This document shows positions 16,989 to 25,553 of a stretch of 37,450 nucleotides of DNA, piece after piece. This stretch comes from Saprospiraceae bacterium (GTDB lineage Bacteria; Bacteroidota; Bacteroidia; Chitinophagales; Saprospiraceae), in assembly GCA_028282725.1 (NCBI GenBank), contig JANQHF010000102.1:1-37450 (forward strand), read 5' to 3'. The notes under the pieces are model-generated. The model was not told the DNA's origin and searched no databases. It was given only the letters and a program-made list of their open reading frames with translations. Position numbers and translations under genes: made by a program. Within the stretch, counting starts at the first letter, position 1, and each line of letters opens with the position of its first letter.

Positions 16989-18151
16989 CAGTTGATACTA
17001 TAATTTTTGATCAGGTTTCCACCTTCATCCCGCAAAAATCGTCCATCCTCATCATGGGCAAACAAAACAGGATTGGTAAATGAATCTATGATTTCATCAA
17101 TTTCTTCTTTGGTCATTCCACTGTATTCTATAAATGACTTGATAGCAAAATGTGGATACTTGCCATCATATTTATCCACTAATTGCTTTCCTTCCTCCCT
17201 GGTGATTCTCTTATTTCTAATATCAATACATGCATGATCGGTAGCCCGGCCAAATCCATATTTTACAAATTTCAAATAATCATGGAGGCCGACTAACTTT
17301 TCGTCTAGATTCTCATAATTTGTATAAGTACCTTCAATGGGACCATCTTCCTTAACCCTAAAACCAGTTTCGTTTTTTATAATTTCCAATTGTTTTCGCG
17401 CATCCCAAAAAAAGTAGTGCCCAAGAAATATACCTCTTATCCCGACCCGTTTTATGTCTTCGTCTGAAGGATAAAAATAAGGGGTCAATTCCTTTGCGGT
17501 AATACCTTCCACTCCGATCATGTCCTGAATTCTGTTTCCTAGCAAACCACCGAATTCCTCTAGCCATTGTCGGGTCAAAACAGGTATCCTTGTTGCTTCC
17601 ATAGGACCTCCATATTCCTGCTGAGGATTTTCTCCCCATATGATTAAAGGAATATTAAATTGAACTGCGACCATAATTGGAATTGTAAAAATTCCGATGT
17701 GATTTGGCCACATCTCGTCGCCAATTCTTTTGAATGAATTAATGACCATTTTACGATACACTTCGTAATTTTTTTTGAAGTGAATCAAGTCGATGCCCAT
17801 CTTTGATATATTATCAATATTGTGACTGCCAAGTTCGGTCACATAAGTAGTCTCGAAACAGACGGCTAATGGATTCAAACCATATTTTTTGGCCATATAG
17901 CACTGATATGTACTGTCCTTCCCTCCGCTAACAGGAATCAGGCAGTCGTAACCAATGTCGCCTTCTTTCTTTTTGTATTCATTGATTATAGAAACGAAGG
18001 CCTTTTCCTTTGCATCCCAATCTGTTTCAACGTCCTTTTCCAGTGCTGCCTGACAAGCTGAACAAATACCTTCTTCATCGAAGAAAAGATCAGGTTTGGT
18101 CTCCGGGAAAACACAGTTTTTACAAAATCTAATTTGAATCTGGTCTGACAC
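16988..18151 (-). CDS. N-acetyl sugar amidotransferase (PseA/WbpG/WbuX-like)
   Basis: 387 aa. ATP-dependent enzyme that turns an N-acetyl group of a sugar into an acetamidino group using ammonia from the HisH/HisF pair. The N-terminus carries two CxxC pairs (C10/C13 and C30/C33, 'FCKNCVFPETKP', 'GICSAC'), a zinc-ribbon-like feature of the family, then the pyrophosphatase P-loop SGGKDS at 75-80. 'IIWGENPQQEYGG' and 'IFLGHYFFWD' are also family hallmarks. The start is GTG at 18151; no ATG gives the conserved N-terminus. In Campylobacter, PseA makes the acetamidino form of pseudaminic acid; in this pse operon the same role is the best guess, though the uronic acid pathway nearby offers another possible substrate. 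Confidence 0.9.
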   Translation of the reverse strand: MSDQIQIRFCKNCVFPETKPDLFFDEEGICSACQAALEKDVETDWDAKEKAFVSIINEYKKKEGDIGYDCLIPVSGGKDSTYQCYMAKKYGLNPLAVCFETTYVTELGSHNIDNISKMGIDLIHFKKNYEVYRKMVINSFKRIGDEMWPNHIGIFTIPIMVAVQFNIPLIIWGENPQQEYGGPMEATRIPVLTRQWLEEFGGLLGNRIQDMIGVEGITAKELTPYFYPSDEDIKRVGIRGIFLGHYFFWDARKQLEIIKNETGFRVKEDGPIEGTYTNYENLDEKLVGLHDYLKFVKYGFGRATDHACIDIRNKRITREEGKQLVDKYDGKYPHFAIKSFIEYSGMTKEEIDEIIDSFTNPVLFAHDEDGRFLRDEGGNLIKNYSIN

Positions 18152-18168
18152 TGTTCTATTTTCTATTT

Positions 18169-18810
18169 CTATTTTTCCAATAAATACATATGGTCCACAT
18201 TGCCGATCTCAATATCCTTGACATATGGGAATTTTATACTCGAGATAAGTTTTAGATCCGGAAAGCGTTCCATAAACATTGACGCATAATCGGCTTTCCA
18301 CAAGAATCCTTCATTTCCCCTGTAATTGATGTTGGTCACCTCTTCAGCAAAATACTCCCAGCCCCAGATATAACGATTTGAGCATCGATACATCTCATCC
18401 ATTATTTGAGGCAAATCCTGGGGTGAGATATGAATCAGGACACCATTGGTACAGGTCATTTCAAAAAACCCATCTTTAAACGGGAGATCAAATCCACTGC
18501 CACAAATAATGTTGATTTCATTTGTAAAATCTTTCGCTTGTTCAACGGCATACTTTTGAATTTCTATTCCATATAAATTTTTAAATCCCATTTTTTGCAA
18601 TCCGCGTAATTGCATCCCCGTATTGCAACCCACTTCCAGGATTTTGATTTCTCGGTCAACTCCCGAAAGAGATCGCTCATTCATTTCCAATCTGGTGACT
18701 CCCCAATTTTCTATATAAAACCGATCCCAATCCTCAAAGGAATGAGTATTCCTGTCTGTATATTCAACACCGAAAGTGCTCGACCAAAATTTCTCTTGTT
18801 TTGTTAACAT
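18169..18810 (-). CDS. pseudaminic acid biosynthesis-associated methylase
   Basis: 213 aa class I SAM-dependent methyltransferase. The N-terminus 'KFWSSTFGVEYTDRN' and the motif I 'ILEVGCNTG' (58-65), followed by 'NLYGIEIQKYAVEQA' and 'FEMTCTNGVLIHISP', match the family described as pseudaminic acid biosynthesis-associated methylases, which occur in pse clusters. Its exact target is not known; methylation of the acetamidino or hydroxyl group of Pse is plausible. It lies between pseC (20 bp) and the amidotransferase gene (17 bp). Confidence 0.85.
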   Translation of the reverse strand: MLTKQEKFWSSTFGVEYTDRNTHSFEDWDRFYIENWGVTRLEMNERSLSGVDREIKILEVGCNTGMQLRGLQKMGFKNLYGIEIQKYAVEQAKDFTNEINIICGSGFDLPFKDGFFEMTCTNGVLIHISPQDLPQIMDEMYRCSNRYIWGWEYFAEEVTNINYRGNEGFLWKADYASMFMERFPDLKLISSIKFPYVKDIEIGNVDHMYLLEK

Positions 18811-18830
18811 CGATTCATGATTTTATTTCT

Positions 18831-19985
18831 CTAACTAAAGAATTGAGTGATGGTATTGATAACGTATTCTTGCTGCTCGTCGCTCAAAGAAGGATACATG
18901 GGAATACTCAGACAATGTGCATAATAGTGTTCTGCATTGGGAAGCGAGATTTCCTCCTCTTCCAGGCTCCTGTAATATGGCAAGGTGTGAATTGGGATGT
19001 AGTGAACCTGAGTAAAAATTTTCTTGGATCGCAAGTAATCGTACAATTCTTTTCTATTATCCACTCTGATCACATAAAGGTGGTAGGCATGGAATATCCC
19101 TTGTGGAATTTCCGGAGTTTGAATGGCATCTATATCTGAGAATGCCTCAGTATATCTGCGGGCAATTTCATGTCTTCTGTTCATCCCGGTCTCTGCTCTG
19201 GATAGTTGAGAGATGCCCAGTGCACAAAGAATGTCGGGTATGCGGTAGTTATATCCTAACCATTGCATTTCGTAATACCATCCACCATGGTTTTCCCGAA
19301 GGAATTTTGGATCCCTGGTGATCCCGTGGGTTCTTAGAATTTTTAACCGTTCATATAGATCAAAGTCATTCGTTGTGATCATACCTCCTTCGCCACTGGC
19401 TATATGTTTGACCGGATGAAAAGAAAATATGGATAGATCAGCATAGACCCCATTTCCGCAATTCTGCCTGATTCCGGCACTATCGGTAAACCAGCCTCCG
19501 GGGGCATGACAGGCATCTTCAATGATCCATAGGTCATATAGATCGGCCAACTGACGAATTTGTTCAAGATTGACGGGAAATCCTGCCAGGCTGATAGGTA
19601 TAATACCGGAGAAGAATCCTTTTGGACAGGTCTCCAGAAGCTGGCGGACGTTGTCGATATCAATCAATCCGTTCTCTGGATTTATATCAGCAAAGTGAAT
19701 ATGACCTCCGCAGTATTTAACACAATTCGCAGTTGCTGCAAATGTGATAGGAGAAGTAATGACATGGCTGTCGTTGTTTACCCCGAGTGCCAGGGCACAC
19801 AAATGGAGGGCAGCTGTTCCATTCGATACAGCCACGGCGTATCCGGATCCGATATATTCCGCAAATTTTTCCTCAAATGCTCCGACGGTAGGCCCGGTAG
19901 TGAGATAATCGTGCCTGAGTGCTTCAGTTACAGCGGCAATATCTTCCTCTGAAATGTACTGTCGTCCGTATGGAATGGGTTTCAT
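18831..19985 (-). CDS. pseC: UDP-4-amino-4,6-dideoxy-N-acetyl-beta-L-altrosamine transaminase
   Basis: 384 aa from the ATG at 19985, 1 bp after the pseB stop; an upstream in-frame TTG at 20000 would add five residues not seen in the family ('KPIPYGRQYI' is the usual N-terminus). PLP-dependent DegT/DnrJ/EryC1 aminotransferase with the Schiff-base lysine K193 in 'IFSFHPVKHIASGEGG' and 'EDACHAPGG' for cofactor binding. It puts an amino group on C4 of the keto-sugar made by PseB. 'GPTVGAFEEKFAEYIG' and 'AVSNGTAALHL' are as expected, and the pseB-pseC order is the canonical one. Confidence 0.93.
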   Translation of the reverse strand: MKPIPYGRQYISEEDIAAVTEALRHDYLTTGPTVGAFEEKFAEYIGSGYAVAVSNGTAALHLCALALGVNNDSHVITSPITFAATANCVKYCGGHIHFADINPENGLIDIDNVRQLLETCPKGFFSGIIPISLAGFPVNLEQIRQLADLYDLWIIEDACHAPGGWFTDSAGIRQNCGNGVYADLSIFSFHPVKHIASGEGGMITTNDFDLYERLKILRTHGITRDPKFLRENHGGWYYEMQWLGYNYRIPDILCALGISQLSRAETGMNRRHEIARRYTEAFSDIDAIQTPEIPQGIFHAYHLYVIRVDNRKELYDYLRSKKIFTQVHYIPIHTLPYYRSLEEEEISLPNAEHYYAHCLSIPMYPSLSDEQQEYVINTITQFFS

Positions 19986-19986
19986 T

Positions 19987-21003
19987 TCAATAATTCTCAA
20001 TTTTGAAAGTGGGGTCCACGTGTTTCAAGATCAAAGGGCGGAGGTCTTCTGCAGAAACCCAATCTTGATTCTCACCAGAATTATAGCTAAAGCCTTCCGG
20101 TACTTTTTTAGCATTGAATGTTTGTATGAAATCTTCAAGCTTCCAATTGGTCACAGTGGGAAGAATTGTATAATACTTCCCCAGATCATAAGTATTAAAA
20201 GAGTCCGAAGGTGTGATCATTTCTTCATGGATTTTTTCTCCGGGTCGGATACCAACTTCGCGATGTTCCACATTGGGAGCAATAGCCCTTGCCACTTCAG
20301 TAATCCTGTAGGAAGGTATTTTCGGAACAAATATTTCACCGCCCCAGGCATTCAGCATTGCATGGAATACCATATCTACACCTTCATCCAGGCTGATATT
20401 GAAACGAGTCATACTGTTACTGGTAATTGGAAGATAGCCATCTGCTCTTTTCTTTATGAAAAAAGGAATCACAGAACCGTTGGAGCCCATAACATTGCCA
20501 TATCGCACAACAGAAAAAATGATCAGGTTAGATCCCCGAATGTTATTCGCCGCTACAAAAAGCTTGTCAGAAGTTAGTTTTGTCGCTCCATATAGGTTGA
20601 TCGGAGCACAGGCCTTGTCCGTGGAGAGTGCGACGACTCTTTTGACACTGGTTTGAAGACAAGCGTATATTACATTTTCAGCTCCCTGGACATTGGTTTT
20701 GATACATTCAGAAGGGTTGTACTCAGCGATTGGGACATGTTTCATTGCTGCCGCGTGAATCACATAATCAATGCCCATCATCGCCCTGACGAGACGTTCT
20801 CGATCGCGAACATCACCAATAAAAAATCGAATGCATGGATATTTATCATGAGGATATTGGTGGGCCATTTGATATTGCTTCTGCTCGTCTCTCGAGAATA
20901 TGACCAATCTCTTGATGTCCTTGTACTCTGTAAGCAATCTTCTTGTTAATGCTTTTCCCAACGAGCCGGTTCCGCCAGTGATCAAAATAGCTTTATCATT
21001 CAT
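19987..21003 (-). CDS. pseB: UDP-N-acetylglucosamine 4,6-dehydratase (inverting)
   Basis: 338 aa short-chain dehydrogenase/reductase. First step of the pseudaminic acid pathway: it removes water from UDP-GlcNAc and inverts C5. The NAD(P) loop GGTGSLG is at 10-16. 'HAAAMKHVPIAEYNP' and the active-site region 'STDKACAPINLYGATKL' (D129, K130, Y138, K142) are characteristic of PseB/FlaA1-type dehydratases and different from ordinary YxxxK dehydratases. The following 97-bp gap to the ABC transporter gene is the largest inside the operon, so a promoter there is possible, but I see no convincing box. Confidence 0.94.
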   Translation of the reverse strand: MNDKAILITGGTGSLGKALTRRLLTEYKDIKRLVIFSRDEQKQYQMAHQYPHDKYPCIRFFIGDVRDRERLVRAMMGIDYVIHAAAMKHVPIAEYNPSECIKTNVQGAENVIYACLQTSVKRVVALSTDKACAPINLYGATKLTSDKLFVAANNIRGSNLIIFSVVRYGNVMGSNGSVIPFFIKKRADGYLPITSNSMTRFNISLDEGVDMVFHAMLNAWGGEIFVPKIPSYRITEVARAIAPNVEHREVGIRPGEKIHEEMITPSDSFNTYDLGKYYTILPTVTNWKLEDFIQTFNAKKVPEGFSYNSGENQDWVSAEDLRPLILKHVDPTFKIENY

Positions 21004-21100
21004 ATGCCAAAAATAGTTAATATATCCAAAATTTAAGGCTCAGTGTTTTGGTTTTGCCTTTTGCAAATACTTATGGGAATTATAAAGGGAGCAGGTCTGA

Positions 21101-22936
21101 TTAATGTTGTAGAATTCTTTCTTTGATCAATTCGTCATATTGATGTTCTCCGATGATTTTACCTTCGTCAATCTCATAAATGCGATCACATTTTTCCAGT
21201 GTTGTAATTCGGTGTGCAACGATGATCACGGTCTTGCCTAGTTTGGACAAGTGGTTGATGCTTTCAACTACTGCCTTTTCCGTTTCTCCGTCCAGTGCGC
21301 TTGTTGCTTCATCAAAGATGAGCACCTTGGAATCTTTATATAATGCCCTGGCAATTCCTATTCTTTGTTTCTGGCCTCCGGATAAATTGACACCATTTTC
21401 TCCTAACGTCAATTGAAGTACTTCAGGCTGATTATTTACAAAAGTCTTCAATTTTGCTTCTTCGAGGCTTTGCCAGACCTTCAGTTCATCAGCTGTATCT
21501 TGTCCGAAGGCAACGTTGTTCAAAATTGAATCATTCAGGATAAATATTTCCTGTTCGACATAGCCAATCATCTTTTGATAGGCGGCTTTATTGGATTCAT
21601 TTATTTCCTGACCGTCAACAAGCAGACTGCCTTTGTTTTCTTTTAATAATCGCAGCAATACCTTCAGCAAGGTGGTTTTTCCGGAACCGGAAGTTCCGAT
21701 AATGCCAATGGTCTCACCCTTATTGATCTTCAGGCTTAAATCATTCAGGATGCTCCTTTCTCCTTCAGGATAAATATAGGAGACGTTTTTCAACTCCAGG
21801 GAGTGATTAAAATCCAACGGTTGCACCCTTTCAAATTCAGATAATTGGGTGTTTCGTATCTTATTTAGTTCATCGATAACAAATGATGAATTTTTCATAG
21901 TGAGCAACGTAGCCATCATCCTGTTGATCGATGGAAGGAATTTATATGCTGCAACGGCGAAAAGTGTCAAAAGTGAAAGTACCTCGGTGGTACCCATTTT
22001 GAAAAAGTGCGCATATCCAAAAATCACCAGAATACCCAACCCAAAAATAATATCGTTGGTTCGTTGATTCAGTTTTTGGTAAATACCGTAATATAGGGTG
22101 TCCACTCGATTGATCATTTTTTGAGTTTCACCATATTTGGCAAGCATTTCATTTTCGATGTTGCTGAGTTTGACATCCACAAATCCATTCATGGCCTCGA
22201 AAACGCGACTATAATTTACAGGTGATATCTTGTTTCTACGGTACCCTATCTCACGCGCCTTGTTTTTTGAAAAGTTATAAATGAACAGAAAGGTCGGCAC
22301 GATGGTAATTCCCAGGAGGACTACAGCCAGCGGATTCCATAAGAGAAGAGCGATGGCAATGATGAGCAGAACAACGATTTCTGTACCCAATTGCAACAAG
22401 GTATTCAAATAATGAGAGGCAAATCTCATTGGAACGTCCACGATAGAATAAACCTTTTTTCCCGAGGTAGAGTCCTTAATAAACAGATATCCCTGGTCAT
22501 AGTAATATTTGAACATCTTTTTGTTCAATCTCAACGAAACATTATAAGCATATCTCGACTGTATATAACCGATATAGAGACTGATTGCATTCTTAATGAG
22601 GAAGGCTGCAAAAATTGCAATGGACAAGTAAAAAAGAAAAGTGATGTGGTTGGTAGCGCCAGAAGTATCATACAAATATCTCAATCCCCGGTTGAAGAAA
22701 ATGGCAGCCTCGCTTTCCCCTTCCAGGGGTATGTATGCAGCACCTTCAAAAATATTGGATTCTATAGCGCTAATGATCAGTGCCCCAATTGTTGCTAATC
22801 CGGCAAAATCAAAAATTGCATTGATTACCAGAAGAACGATCATAATCAAAGCTCTTCTTTTTTGATCGTAATCAAGAACTGCTCTCACATGTCTGAGCGC
22901 ATTACTTATGGGGTTATTTGTAAGGTATTTTAACAA
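21101..22936 (-). CDS. ABC transporter, fused permease-ATPase (PglK/MsbA-like glycan exporter)
   Basis: 611 aa half-transporter, expected to work as a homodimer in the inner membrane. Six hydrophobic segments lie between about 28 and 340. The nucleotide-binding domain has Walker A GTSGSGKT (414-421), signature LSGGQ (518-522), Walker B LIFDE (539-543) and a switch histidine in 'VIIVAHRITTL'. In this context it probably flips a lipid-linked oligosaccharide, as PglK does in Campylobacter; no Wzx flippase is seen in the window. The start is TTG at 22936, because no ATG or GTG precedes the conserved 'SNALRHVRAVLDYDQKRR' segment in frame; the start is therefore somewhat uncertain. Confidence 0.86.
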   Translation of the reverse strand: MLKYLTNNPISNALRHVRAVLDYDQKRRALIMIVLLVINAIFDFAGLATIGALIISAIESNIFEGAAYIPLEGESEAAIFFNRGLRYLYDTSGATNHITFLFYLSIAIFAAFLIKNAISLYIGYIQSRYAYNVSLRLNKKMFKYYYDQGYLFIKDSTSGKKVYSIVDVPMRFASHYLNTLLQLGTEIVVLLIIAIALLLWNPLAVVLLGITIVPTFLFIYNFSKNKAREIGYRRNKISPVNYSRVFEAMNGFVDVKLSNIENEMLAKYGETQKMINRVDTLYYGIYQKLNQRTNDIIFGLGILVIFGYAHFFKMGTTEVLSLLTLFAVAAYKFLPSINRMMATLLTMKNSSFVIDELNKIRNTQLSEFERVQPLDFNHSLELKNVSYIYPEGERSILNDLSLKINKGETIGIIGTSGSGKTTLLKVLLRLLKENKGSLLVDGQEINESNKAAYQKMIGYVEQEIFILNDSILNNVAFGQDTADELKVWQSLEEAKLKTFVNNQPEVLQLTLGENGVNLSGGQKQRIGIARALYKDSKVLIFDEATSALDGETEKAVVESINHLSKLGKTVIIVAHRITTLEKCDRIYEIDEGKIIGEHQYDELIKERILQH

Positions 22937-22964
22937 ATATTCTTGGCATAAATTAAATTAAGTA

Positions 22965-22972
22965 CAAATATA
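22965..22972 (-). promoter_or_regulatory. candidate internal -7 box (TATATTTG) before the ABC exporter gene
   Basis: On the minus strand TATATTTG matches TAnnTTTG and lies 28 bases before the TTG start at 22936, in the 48-bp gap after the dehydrogenase gene. No clear -33 element was found. It could provide a secondary start for the exporter and pse part of the operon. Confidence 0.3.
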
Positions 22973-22984
22973 AATGGTTATGGA

Positions 22985-23902
22985 CTAGTGCGTACTATTC
23001 TCGGCTTTTCTCCTAAGTGTCCATAACAATTGAAGTAATTGCCTTAAAGAAGTGCAGGGTATAACTTCACCATTGAGAATTCGGTCATAACAAATTGTAT
23101 GTAAGTCGTCAAATTGATTATCAAGTTCCACCGCTTCACCATCAATCAACAGAGATCGCACTGAACTTTTGCCTTCAGGAAGATCCTCGAATCGGGTACT
23201 CAACAACCAATCCACTTTCGCACTTTCCAGAGTAATCGAACCTTTGATCATTTTTTGATATGTTTCTATACTATTCACAGATGTCAGATCTCCAAACAAC
23301 CAAATCAATACGTCGAATAAGTGAATACCAATATTAGTAATGATTCCTCCGCTTTTTGATACATCCCCCTTCCAGGATTGCTGATACCAGTTTCCCCTCG
23401 GAGATACATAGTTTAATTTCACATTATATGTTCTACTCTCCTTTTCAATCTTTTTTTTCAATTCTTGAATCGAAGGGTGATACCTGAGCTGCAGGATATT
23501 GGCGATGCGTTTTCCCGAAGTATTTTCGGCCTCTATAAGCGCTTCGAGATTCCACGGGGTGAGTACAATTGGTTTTTCACAAATTACATCCATTCCCATT
23601 CTGAGTCCAAATCTGCAATGAGCATCATGCAGGTAATTGGGCGTGCAAATTGAAAGATAATCTATATTCTGACCGACGCGATTTTCTTTCGCCAGGAATC
23701 TTTCAAATCTTTCGAATTCTGTAAAAAACCGGCATTCAGGAAAATAGTTGTCCAAAACCCCTACGCTATCATGTTTGTCCATAGCTGCCACAAGAGAATG
23801 TCCTAAATCATGGATCGCTTTCAAGTGTCTTGGGGCGATATAGCCGGCTGCACCCATAATTGCAAATCGTTTAGAATTCACTCGAGGAGGTTTTATTTCC
23901 AT
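22985..23902 (-). CDS. wbpB: UDP-N-acetyl-glucosaminuronate 3-dehydrogenase-type oxidoreductase (WlbA/WbpB-like)
   Basis: 305 aa Gfo/Idh/MocA-family oxidoreductase. The Rossmann start 'RFAIMGAAGYIAPRHLKAIHDLG' and 'MDKHDSVGVLDNYFPECRFFTEFERF' are strongly WlbA/WbpB-like; EKP at 109-111 carries the conserved catalytic-region lysine, and 'GIITNIGIHLFDVLIWLFG' is the C-terminal domain signature. The enzyme oxidises C3 of UDP-GlcNAcA so that an amino group can be added by the neighbouring transaminase. It overlaps the acetyltransferase gene by 32 bp; the ATG at 23902 is the only one before the Rossmann motif. UDP-GlcNAc 6-dehydrogenase (WbpA), needed to make the substrate, is not in the window. 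Confidence 0.88.
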   Translation of the reverse strand: MEIKPPRVNSKRFAIMGAAGYIAPRHLKAIHDLGHSLVAAMDKHDSVGVLDNYFPECRFFTEFERFERFLAKENRVGQNIDYLSICTPNYLHDAHCRFGLRMGMDVICEKPIVLTPWNLEALIEAENTSGKRIANILQLRYHPSIQELKKKIEKESRTYNVKLNYVSPRGNWYQQSWKGDVSKSGGIITNIGIHLFDVLIWLFGDLTSVNSIETYQKMIKGSITLESAKVDWLLSTRFEDLPEGKSSVRSLLIDGEAVELDNQFDDLHTICYDRILNGEVIPCTSLRQLLQLLWTLRRKAENSTH

Positions 23903-24365
23903 CTTTTCCTACAAAACCGTGGTGTCTGGCGGGATTGCCGTAAACAAGGGCAAAATCAGGAATATCCTTTGTAACGACACTGCCTGCGCCGATCATTGCA
24001 TATGTGCCGACCTTGGTGCCACAAATGATCGTGGCATTTGCTCCAATCGTGGCGCCTTTCTTTATCAGAGTCTGTTTAAATGATTCTTTTCTGTCAATAA
24101 ATGACCTGGGTGTCAGGACATTAGTGAATACGGCTGAAGGACCTATAAACACATCATCTTCAATGATCACGCCTTGATAGATTGAGACATTATTTTGAAT
24201 TTTCACCCCATCACCAATTCGCACACCTTTACCAACAAATACATTTTGACCCAGAACACAACCATCACCGATAACCACACCAGGCATCAAGTGACAAAAG
24301 TGCCAGATAAATGTATTCGAGCCAATGCGAACTCCATCATCGATCACAGCTGATTTATGTATCAT
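23871..24365 (-). CDS. wbpD: UDP-2-acetamido-3-amino-glucuronate N-acetyltransferase (WlbB/WbpD-like)
   Basis: 164 aa left-handed beta-helix acyltransferase. Hexapeptide repeats run through about residues 1-145 ('AVIDDGVRIGSNTFIWHFCHLMPGVVIGDG'). 'GQNVFVGKGVRIGDGVKIQNNVSIYQGV' and 'VFTNVLTPRS' are close to WlbB/WbpD. It acetylates the 3-amino group to give UDP-2,3-diacetamido-2,3-dideoxy-glucuronic acid. Neighbours on both sides are the preceding steps of the same pathway. Confidence 0.9.
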   Translation of the reverse strand: MIHKSAVIDDGVRIGSNTFIWHFCHLMPGVVIGDGCVLGQNVFVGKGVRIGDGVKIQNNVSIYQGVIIEDDVFIGPSAVFTNVLTPRSFIDRKESFKQTLIKKGATIGANATIICGTKVGTYAMIGAGSVVTKDIPDFALVYGNPARHHGFVGKDGNKTSSSEF

Positions 24366-24374
24366 TGGGTCAGA

Positions 24375-25496
24375 TTAAATTGTATTAATGACGGTACATA
24401 TATACTCAATTTCTTCTGATGTCAGGGTGCTGTTCATTGGAAGAGAAAGGGAACGTTCACAAAGCAGTTGTGCATTTGTATCGCTGTGAATTCTTGCTTT
24501 ACCCTGAAATGCCTTTTGACGGCTCATCGGCAAGGGATAATAGATCATGGATGCAATACCCTTTTCCATTAACGCAAGTTTAATCCTGTCCCTGTACGGT
24601 CTATCGCATTGAATCGTAAATTGGTGGTAAATATGATTTTCGTTATACTCCGGGAGAAGAATATTATGGTTGGATTCGAAGTATTTTGCATAGAGAAGGG
24701 CATTGTTTCTTCTTTGTCGATTGAACTGGTCCAGATAGGGTAATTTGGCACTTAAGATTGCAGCCTGTAATGCGTCCAAACGTGAATTCAGGCCTATTAT
24801 ATCGTGAAAATATTTGCGATTCTGACCATGTGCTGTGAGCATTTTCAATTTAGCCGCTAATTTTTCATCGTTCGTACACAGGCTTCCACCGTCTCCGAAA
24901 CACCCCAGGTTTTTTGTAGGAAAATGGGAAAAACATCCAATAGTTCCTACGGAACCCGCTTTGTGCATCGTTCCATTGATTTGCACATCCGCTCCTGCAG
25001 CCTGTGCAGCATCTTCAACAACATATATGCCATGTTCATCAGCCAAAGCAAGTAGTCGGCTCATGTTTGCAGGCAGGCCAAAAAGATGTATGGGAATGAT
25101 ACATTTTGTACGGGACGAAATAGCATCATTTAAAAACTCAATATTCAAATTATAGTCCATCCCAACATCGACAAAAACCGGAATAAAACCCAGAAGGATA
25201 GCCACCTCTGCGGCAGAGACATAACCATAAGAAGGCATGATAATCTCATCACCAGCAGATAGTTCAAGAGCCATTAGAGCTATTTGTAAAGCATCGGTTC
25301 CATTGGCACAGGAAATTAAAAAATTTGAGTTCAGGTAGGCCGCCCATTCGGATTCAAACCGTTCGATATATGGTCCTTGGATATACCGACCACTCTCCAA
25401 TATTGTCTGAAGAGAGGGTTCAATCTCGTTCTTCAACAACAGATATTCCCTGTCGAGGTTTACCATAGGTATGTGTATAAAAGACTCTTTGATCAA
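24375..25496 (-). CDS. wbpE: UDP-2-acetamido-2-deoxy-ribo-hexuluronate aminotransferase-type enzyme (WlbC/WbpE-like)
   Basis: 373 aa PLP-dependent DegT/DnrJ/EryC1 aminotransferase. 'ESGRYIQGPYIERFE', 'SCANGTDALQIALMAL', 'EDAAQAAGA' and the lysine K195 in 'FSHFPTKNLGCFGDGG' match WbpE/WlbC. It aminates C3 of the keto-uronic acid made by the WlbA-type dehydrogenase. The start is uncertain: TTG at 25496 keeps the conserved residues just before 'MVNL', whereas the ATG at 25466 would shorten the protein by ten residues. It follows fcl after a 57-bp gap and precedes the acetyltransferase gene by 9 bp. Confidence 0.88.
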   Translation of the reverse strand: MIKESFIHIPMVNLDREYLLLKNEIEPSLQTILESGRYIQGPYIERFESEWAAYLNSNFLISCANGTDALQIALMALELSAGDEIIMPSYGYVSAAEVAILLGFIPVFVDVGMDYNLNIEFLNDAISSRTKCIIPIHLFGLPANMSRLLALADEHGIYVVEDAAQAAGADVQINGTMHKAGSVGTIGCFSHFPTKNLGCFGDGGSLCTNDEKLAAKLKMLTAHGQNRKYFHDIIGLNSRLDALQAAILSAKLPYLDQFNRQRRNNALLYAKYFESNHNILLPEYNENHIYHQFTIQCDRPYRDRIKLALMEKGIASMIYYPLPMSRQKAFQGKARIHSDTNAQLLCERSLSLPMNSTLTSEEIEYICTVINTI

Positions 25497-25553
25497 TTGA
25501 AAAAATTGTATTAATCAATACTCAATAATGAATAAACGAAGTAGCATGATTCT

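Noticed and set aside
19954-20577. 207-codon plus-strand frame opposite pseB
   Set aside because: Antisense to a gene with an intact active site; no promoter, ribosome site or recognisable domain.
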